Shown here: one piece after another, positions 5,996 through 9,202 of the stretch | How positions within the stretch are numbered: the stretch's first letter is position 1 | How the letters are laid out: the number at the start of each line of letters is the position of its first letter | Assembly: GCA_002451085.1 (NCBI GenBank) | Contig: DKBE01000041.1 | Coordinates: 1-9,202 of the forward strand | Origin: Proteobacteria bacterium UBA6908 | GTDB lineage: Bacteria; Pseudomonadota; Gammaproteobacteria; Acidiferrobacterales; UBA6901 | Direction: 5' to 3' | DNA length: 9,202 bases | Made by a program: the position numbers and the translations under genes | The notes under the pieces: model-generated | What the model was told of the DNA's origin: nothing | The model's input: the letters and a program-made list of their open reading frames with translations, nothing else | Databases searched by the model: none

Positions 5996-7234
5996 TTATC
6001 CCCTCAAGATATTGTTATTGATGACAAGCTTCTCGGGCTTGAGCTCGTTGGTCATGAGGGGCTCTATCAGGCATGACGATCGCTGCATGGTTACCCACTG
6101 GTGACACGCGGGGCATTGCCAGTGCAGACTGAGACCGCGAAAACCGCACTGCCGGCATTGATAGCCCTGTTGATTGCCAGCTAGCCGTTCGAGCGTGCTT
6201 TTTAATAATGGCAAACTTTGCTCTTGGTCCGACTGATGGTGATCCAACTGCAAATCAACCAGATTGCGTAGCCCAACCAGAGTTGGTTGTTTTTTGAGAT
6301 GGTCCAGCACATAGCGATGTGCCTCATCGACACCGCGCTGGTTACGAATTATTGATACCAACTGATCGATTGTGCGCGGCCCGGGGTTGTTTTGTATTCT
6401 TCGTTCCAGATAGGCAAACAGGTCCTGTTCCATCCCAATATGTCGATATGCTGAGGCAATGCTGTCGATGACCTCATCCAGCAGCTCCGGATCCTGCAGT
6501 TCAATCTGTTTCCACGCTTCTAGCGCCTGCTTCCACCTGCCTGTGTCCGCCTCGATCTGGCCCAGCAGCAAGCTGGCACGGGCACATCGTGAATCAATTT
6601 TCAGCGCTTCTTTAAGTATTTTTCTGGCGTTTATCAGATCGGAATCGCGAATCGACTCGACGGCAAGCTCGCAATGATACTGGGCAAGCCTCAGGTTCAT
6701 CCCCTCGTTGTTGAGCGGCACCAGTCGGCGCGCCGTGGTAATGGCCTTCGTCCACTCACGCTCGTTCTCGTAGATGGTAAGCAACATCCGCAATGCCTGC
6801 TCGGTATGCGCGAGTATCTCGGTTAATTCAAGGAAAAGATTCTCTGCCCGATCAAGCAATCCGGCCTTGTGGTAATCCATGGCCAGTTCATACAGTGCCA
6901 CGGCCCGCTGTTCGGAATCCAGGGTCGGGCGAGCAATCAAATTCTGATGAATTCGGATGGCCCGCTCCACTTCACCGCGGCGTCGGAACAGACTGGCCAG
7001 TGCCAGATGCGTCTCCACCGTTTCGGTGTTGACTTCCAGCATGCGCGTAAACACCTCAATGGCCTTGTCCGGCTGTTCATTCAGAACGAAATTAATACCG
7101 CGGAAATAGCCAGAGTTATATTGCCCATCGCTGTTCCCGCGCCGATTCTTGCGATCAAGCCTTGCTGCAATCCAACCGGAGATCACCGCGAGCGGGAGCA
7201 ACAGCCACATCAGGTCTTGCCACTGCAGCGACAT
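5996..7234 (-). CDS. lapB: Lipopolysaccharide assembly protein B (YciM-type TPR protein)
   Basis: LapB is an inner-membrane-anchored cytoplasmic protein that, with FtsH, controls turnover of LpxC and so balances lipopolysaccharide and phospholipid synthesis. The protein has 412 residues (E. coli 389). A membrane helix lies at about 8-24 (MWLLLPLAVISGWIAA). TPR repeats fill about 40-340, including DKAIEVFTRMLEVNTETVETHLALASLFRRRGE and ERAIRIHQNLI, which closely follow E. coli. The C-terminal rubredoxin-like metal site has CRQCGF (Cys360, Cys363) and WQCPAC (Cys374, Cys377). About 30 residues after this site are extra compared with E. coli. The ATG at 7234 has GAGG eight bases upstream, overlapping the lapA stop region, and puts the membrane helix at the N-terminus. 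An in-frame extension upstream of it would overlap lapA and has no family support. Confidence 0.95.
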   Translation of the reverse strand: MSLQWQDLMWLLLPLAVISGWIAARLDRKNRRGNSDGQYNSGYFRGINFVLNEQPDKAIEVFTRMLEVNTETVETHLALASLFRRRGEVERAIRIHQNLIARPTLDSEQRAVALYELAMDYHKAGLLDRAENLFLELTEILAHTEQALRMLLTIYENEREWTKAITTARRLVPLNNEGMNLRLAQYHCELAVESIRDSDLINARKILKEALKIDSRCARASLLLGQIEADTGRWKQALEAWKQIELQDPELLDEVIDSIASAYRHIGMEQDLFAYLERRIQNNPGPRTIDQLVSIIRNQRGVDEAHRYVLDHLKKQPTLVGLRNLVDLQLDHHQSDQEQSLPLLKSTLERLAGNQQGYQCRQCGFRGLSLHWQCPACHQWVTMQRSSCLIEPLMTNELKPEKLVINNNILRG

Positions 7235-7244
7235 TAGCCTGGCC

Positions 7245-7541
7245 TCAGCGCGCATCCCGGATCGGTAATGCACGAAGATTGTGCACTTCTTGCTCGAGCG
7301 CACGGCTGGCACGTCGCTCCTTGAGTAACTGTCCCTGCATATGCGCCACCATCGCCAGGCTGGCCAGGAATCCAATCACGATACCAATCGTCAGGGTGGT
7401 CAACAGCATGAAAGACAGTGGAGCCGCCCAGTCGACGCCAAAATAATAATGAAGCTCAACGAGCTGCGCATTCTTGTAGGTAAAGGTGACACCGAGCAGA
7501 ATCACCGCAAGACTGACGGCACCGTAAAGAATTCGCTTCAT
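7245..7541 (-). CDS. lapA: Lipopolysaccharide assembly protein A domain protein (YciS-like, DUF1049)
   Basis: This is a small inner-membrane protein of 98 residues with two predicted membrane helices, about 4-20 (ILYGAVSLAVILLGVTF) and about 42-64 (LSFMLLTTLTIGIVIGFLA). A cytoplasmic tail rich in charged residues (QLLKERRASRALEQEVHNLR) is probably a short coiled coil. Size, topology and the motif NAQLVELHYYFG with WAAPLS are typical of LapA. In E. coli it is co-expressed with LapB and works with it in lipopolysaccharide assembly. GGAGG lies just before the ATG at 7541, a strong ribosome site. It follows the terminator after ihfB, so lapA-lapB probably has its own promoter, which I could not pinpoint. 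The lapB start lies ten bases after its stop. Confidence 0.93.
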   Translation of the reverse strand: MKRILYGAVSLAVILLGVTFTYKNAQLVELHYYFGVDWAAPLSFMLLTTLTIGIVIGFLASLAMVAHMQGQLLKERRASRALEQEVHNLRALPIRDAR

Positions 7542-7601
7542 ATTACCTCCGGCCGGATTAGCTCCTGCATTGCCATGTTTCCCGATTTATGTCGTCACAG
7601 A

Positions 7602-7617
7602 ACTTATTTGTATAAGT
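7602..7617. repeat. Short perfect inverted repeat upstream of lapA
   Basis: ACTTAT, spacer TTGT, ATAAGT, in the 87 bases between the ihfB terminator and the lapA start. It is the obvious symmetric element there and could be an operator or part of a promoter region for lapAB. No convincing -35/-10 pair is recognisable, and no sigma32-type promoter could be seen. Confidence 0.25.
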
Positions 7618-7628
7618 AACAGGCAAAC

Positions 7629-7662
7629 AAAAAACGGCACCGGAGAATCCGAATGCCGTTTT
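7629..7662 (-). terminator. Rho-independent terminator after ihfB
   Basis: The outer 9-base stem TGCCGTTTT/AAAACGGCA (7654-7662 with 7631-7639) encloses a second 4-base stem CGGA/TCCG (7641-7644 with 7648-7651) and a GAA loop. On the coding strand the hairpin runs into six consecutive T residues. It lies 17 bases after the ihfB stop and separates rpsA-ihfB from lapAB. Four T residues on the opposite side might allow weak action in the other direction. Confidence 0.88.
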
Positions 7663-7679
7663 GAGAAATCAACATCTGT

Positions 7680-7958
7680 TCAATCATCGACCCGCTCGCG
7701 CAGCTCCTTGCCCGGTTTGAAGTGCGGAACATGTTTGTCCGGAACTTGCACAGTGTCACCGGTCTTGGGATTCCGGCCGACACGCGGTGGCCGGTAATGC
7801 AGTGAGAAACTGCCAAAACCGCGAACTTCGATGCGCTTCCCGGAGGCCAGCGCCGTAGAAAGCTGCTCGAGCAGTTCTTTCACAGCAAGTTCTACGTCCC
7901 GATAATCCAGCTGCGGTTGCTTGGCCGCCAACAACTGGATCAGTTCCGACTTGGTCAT
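7680..7958 (-). CDS. ihfB: Integration host factor subunit beta
   Basis: IHF-beta pairs with IHF-alpha to form a sequence-specific DNA-bending nucleoid protein used in transcription, replication and recombination. The protein has 92 residues (E. coli 94) and begins [13 protein letters not shown] like other IHF-beta proteins. [31 protein letters not shown] spans the dimer core, and [30 protein letters not shown] contains the beta-ribbon arm with the RNPKTG motif and intercalating Pro. The ATG at 7958 has a strong GGGAGG ribosome site seven bases upstream. In-frame codons up to 8012 would add 18 residues through the hairpin after rpsA and are unlikely. The neighbourhood rpsA-ihfB is conserved in gamma- and betaproteobacteria. 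Confidence 0.97.
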   Translation of the reverse strand: MTKSELIQLLAAKQPQLDYRDVELAVKELLEQLSTALASGKRIEVRGFGSFSLHYRPPRVGRNPKTGDTVQVPDKHVPHFKPGKELRERVDD

Positions 7959-7979
7959 GCTTAACCTCCCGGCAACCGT

Positions 7980-8003
7980 CACCCCGGCCGGTTGGCCGGG
8001 GTG
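7980..8003 (-). other. GC-rich perfect hairpin between rpsA and ihfB
   Basis: A 10-base perfect stem (CACCCCGGCC with GGCCGGGGTG) with a four-base loop lies 16 bases after the rpsA stop. It is not followed by a T run on the coding strand, so it is not a normal intrinsic terminator. It ends only about 10 bases before the ihfB ribosome site. It could protect the rpsA 3' end from exonucleases, limit read-through or influence ihfB translation. Flanking GGCAAC copies (7971 and 8009) may extend the structure. Confidence 0.55.
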
Positions 8004-8019
8004 TTGCGGCAACGATCAG

Positions 8020-9202
8020 TTATTCCTTGTTGACGAGCTTCTCCTTGAGCTTGTCGCCCAACAGAGAACCGGCCGTGCCTGGCTTGCGTGAATATTCCTG
8101 CACCGCTTCGGTTTCCTCTTCCAGATCCTTGGCCTTGATGGACAGAGAGATCTTGCGGTTTTTACGGTCGATGGTGGTGATCTTCGCTTCCACCTCATCG
8201 CCTTCCTTGAGCAGGCTCCGTGCATCCTCGACGCGCTCGCGCGTCAATTCGGATGCACGCAGGTAACCTTCAATGTCGTCGCCGAGGTTGACCACGGCGC
8301 CCTTGGCGTCGACGCTTGTGATCTTGCCTTTCACGATCGCGCCCTTGCTGTGCTCAGCCACGTAGTTGGTGAACGGATCACCTTCAATCTGCTTGATACC
8401 CAGCGAGATACGTTCGCGTTCCGGGTCGATGGCCAGGATAACGGCTTCGACTTCATCACCCTTCTTGAAGTTGCGTACTGCTTCCTCGCCTTGCAGTCCC
8501 CAGGACAGATCCGACAGGTGGATCAGGCCATCAATGCCACCTTCCAGGCCAACGAACACACCAAAGTCGGTGATCGACTTGATCTGTCCGTGAACCTTGT
8601 CACCCTTATTGTGGTTGGCTCCAAACTCCTCCCAAGGATTCGGCTGGCACTGCTTGATGCCCAGTGAAATACGGCGGCGTTCGGTATCGATATCGAGCAC
8701 CATCACTTCCACCTCGTCGCCCAGCTGCACGACTTTGGTCGGATGGATGTTCTTGTTGGTCCAATCCATCTCGGAGACGTGCACCAGGCCCTCGACACCC
8801 GGTTCGATCTCAACGAACGAGCCGTAGTCAGTGATGTTGGTGACTTTGCCGAACAGACGGGTACCTTCCGGATAGCGGCGGGCCAGATCGACCCATGGAT
8901 CGTCGCCCAGTTGCTTGAGGCCCAGCGACACACGATTGCGCTCGCGGTCGAAGCGCAACACCTTGGCTTCGATCTCGTCACCGATCTTCAGCACTTCCGA
9001 CGGATGCTTGACGCGCTTCCACGCAAGGTCCGTGATGTGCAACAGACCGTCAATGCCGCCGAGGTCCACGAACGCACCGTAGTCGGTGAGATTCTTGACG
9101 ATGCCCTTGACGACCTGTCCTTCCTGCAGGTTGGCGAGCAGTGTTTCGCGCTCGGCCGTCATTTCTGTCTCGACCACCGCGCGGCGCGACACCACCACGT
9201 TG
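8020..9202 (-). CDS. rpsA: 30S ribosomal protein S1, partial (N-terminus beyond window)
   Basis: S1 binds mRNA at the 30S platform and promotes initiation on structured or weak leaders. The window holds 394 residues of the C-terminal part; full-length S1 is about 557. The reading frame is open to the window edge ([11 protein letters not shown] matches the end of the second S1 repeat), so the start lies outside. Four complete S1 OB-fold repeats follow, beginning at [60 protein letters not shown] and [20 protein letters not shown]. The first three carry the classic [16 protein letters not shown] or DGLIHLSD motif; the last is the divergent sixth repeat with EGYLRASE. The tail ends [10 protein letters not shown]. 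It is followed by the hairpin and ihfB. Confidence 0.98.
   Translation of the reverse strand, partial: NVVVSRRAVVETEMTAERETLLANLQEGQVVKGIVKNLTDYGAFVDLGGIDGLLHITDLAWKRVKHPSEVLKIGDEIEAKVLRFDRERNRVSLGLKQLGDDPWVDLARRYPEGTRLFGKVTNITDYGSFVEIEPGVEGLVHVSEMDWTNKNIHPTKVVQLGDEVEVMVLDIDTERRRISLGIKQCQPNPWEEFGANHNKGDKVHGQIKSITDFGVFVGLEGGIDGLIHLSDLSWGLQGEEAVRNFKKGDEVEAVILAIDPERERISLGIKQIEGDPFTNYVAEHSKGAIVKGKITSVDAKGAVVNLGDDIEGYLRASELTRERVEDARSLLKEGDEVEAKITTIDRKNRKISLSIKAKDLEEETEAVQEYSRKPGTAGSLLGDKLKEKLVNKE

Noticed and set aside
7235..7375. 47-residue N-terminal extension of LapB.
   Set aside because: It overlaps lapA and would bury the N-terminal membrane anchor; the ATG at 7234 with GAGG matches the family.
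8150..9130. Repeated similar DNA blocks within the rpsA region as a repeat array.
   Set aside because: They are the duplicated S1 domains of ribosomal protein S1, a normal family feature.

Overview
The window reads like a chromosomal segment of a gammaproteobacterium, or possibly a betaproteobacterium. The order rpsA-ihfB-lapA-lapB-pyrF is a conserved proteobacterial housekeeping block. LapA, LapB, IHF-beta and S1 all align by eye with my memory of the E. coli proteins. The genus cannot be told from the sequence. Every gene I support lies on the minus strand, so transcription runs from high to low coordinates. No stretch longer than 300 bases lacks a gene, and I see no tRNA, rRNA, CRISPR array, insertion sequence or attachment site.

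Right part (9202 to about 4170) is the housekeeping block: the C-terminal two thirds of ribosomal protein S1, IHF-beta, a clear intrinsic terminator, the LapA/LapB pair that controls lipopolysaccharide synthesis, galE (UDP-glucose 4-epimerase), and pyrF (OMP decarboxylase). galE sits between lapB and pyrF, which are adjacent in E. coli.

Left part (about 4150 to 1) looks like the start of an exopolysaccharide or O-antigen locus: an RfaH-type NusG paralogue, a winged-helix regulator with a Rossmann-like C-terminal domain, an APS kinase (cysC), the bifunctional GDP-mannose enzyme manC, and GDP-mannose 4,6-dehydratase (gmd, cut by the window edge). ManC and Gmd make GDP-4-keto-6-deoxymannose, the precursor of GDP-fucose, GDP-rhamnose and related sugars. 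CysC makes PAPS, which suggests a sulfated polymer, although no sulfotransferase is visible here.

The most interesting signal is regulatory. The 223-base leader before cysC holds an exact ops (operon polarity suppressor) element, GGCGGTAGCGTG, at 2779-2768 on the coding strand, two genes downstream of the RfaH-type gene. Factor and recruitment site are therefore both present. The adjacent winged-helix gene has a perfect 19-base palindrome over its probable start codon and a possible -10 box, a good candidate for an autoregulatory operator. Together these suggest a self-contained control module, with an initiation switch plus an anti-termination and translation-coupling factor, driving a fucose-type or deoxyhexose-containing, perhaps sulfated, polysaccharide operon.
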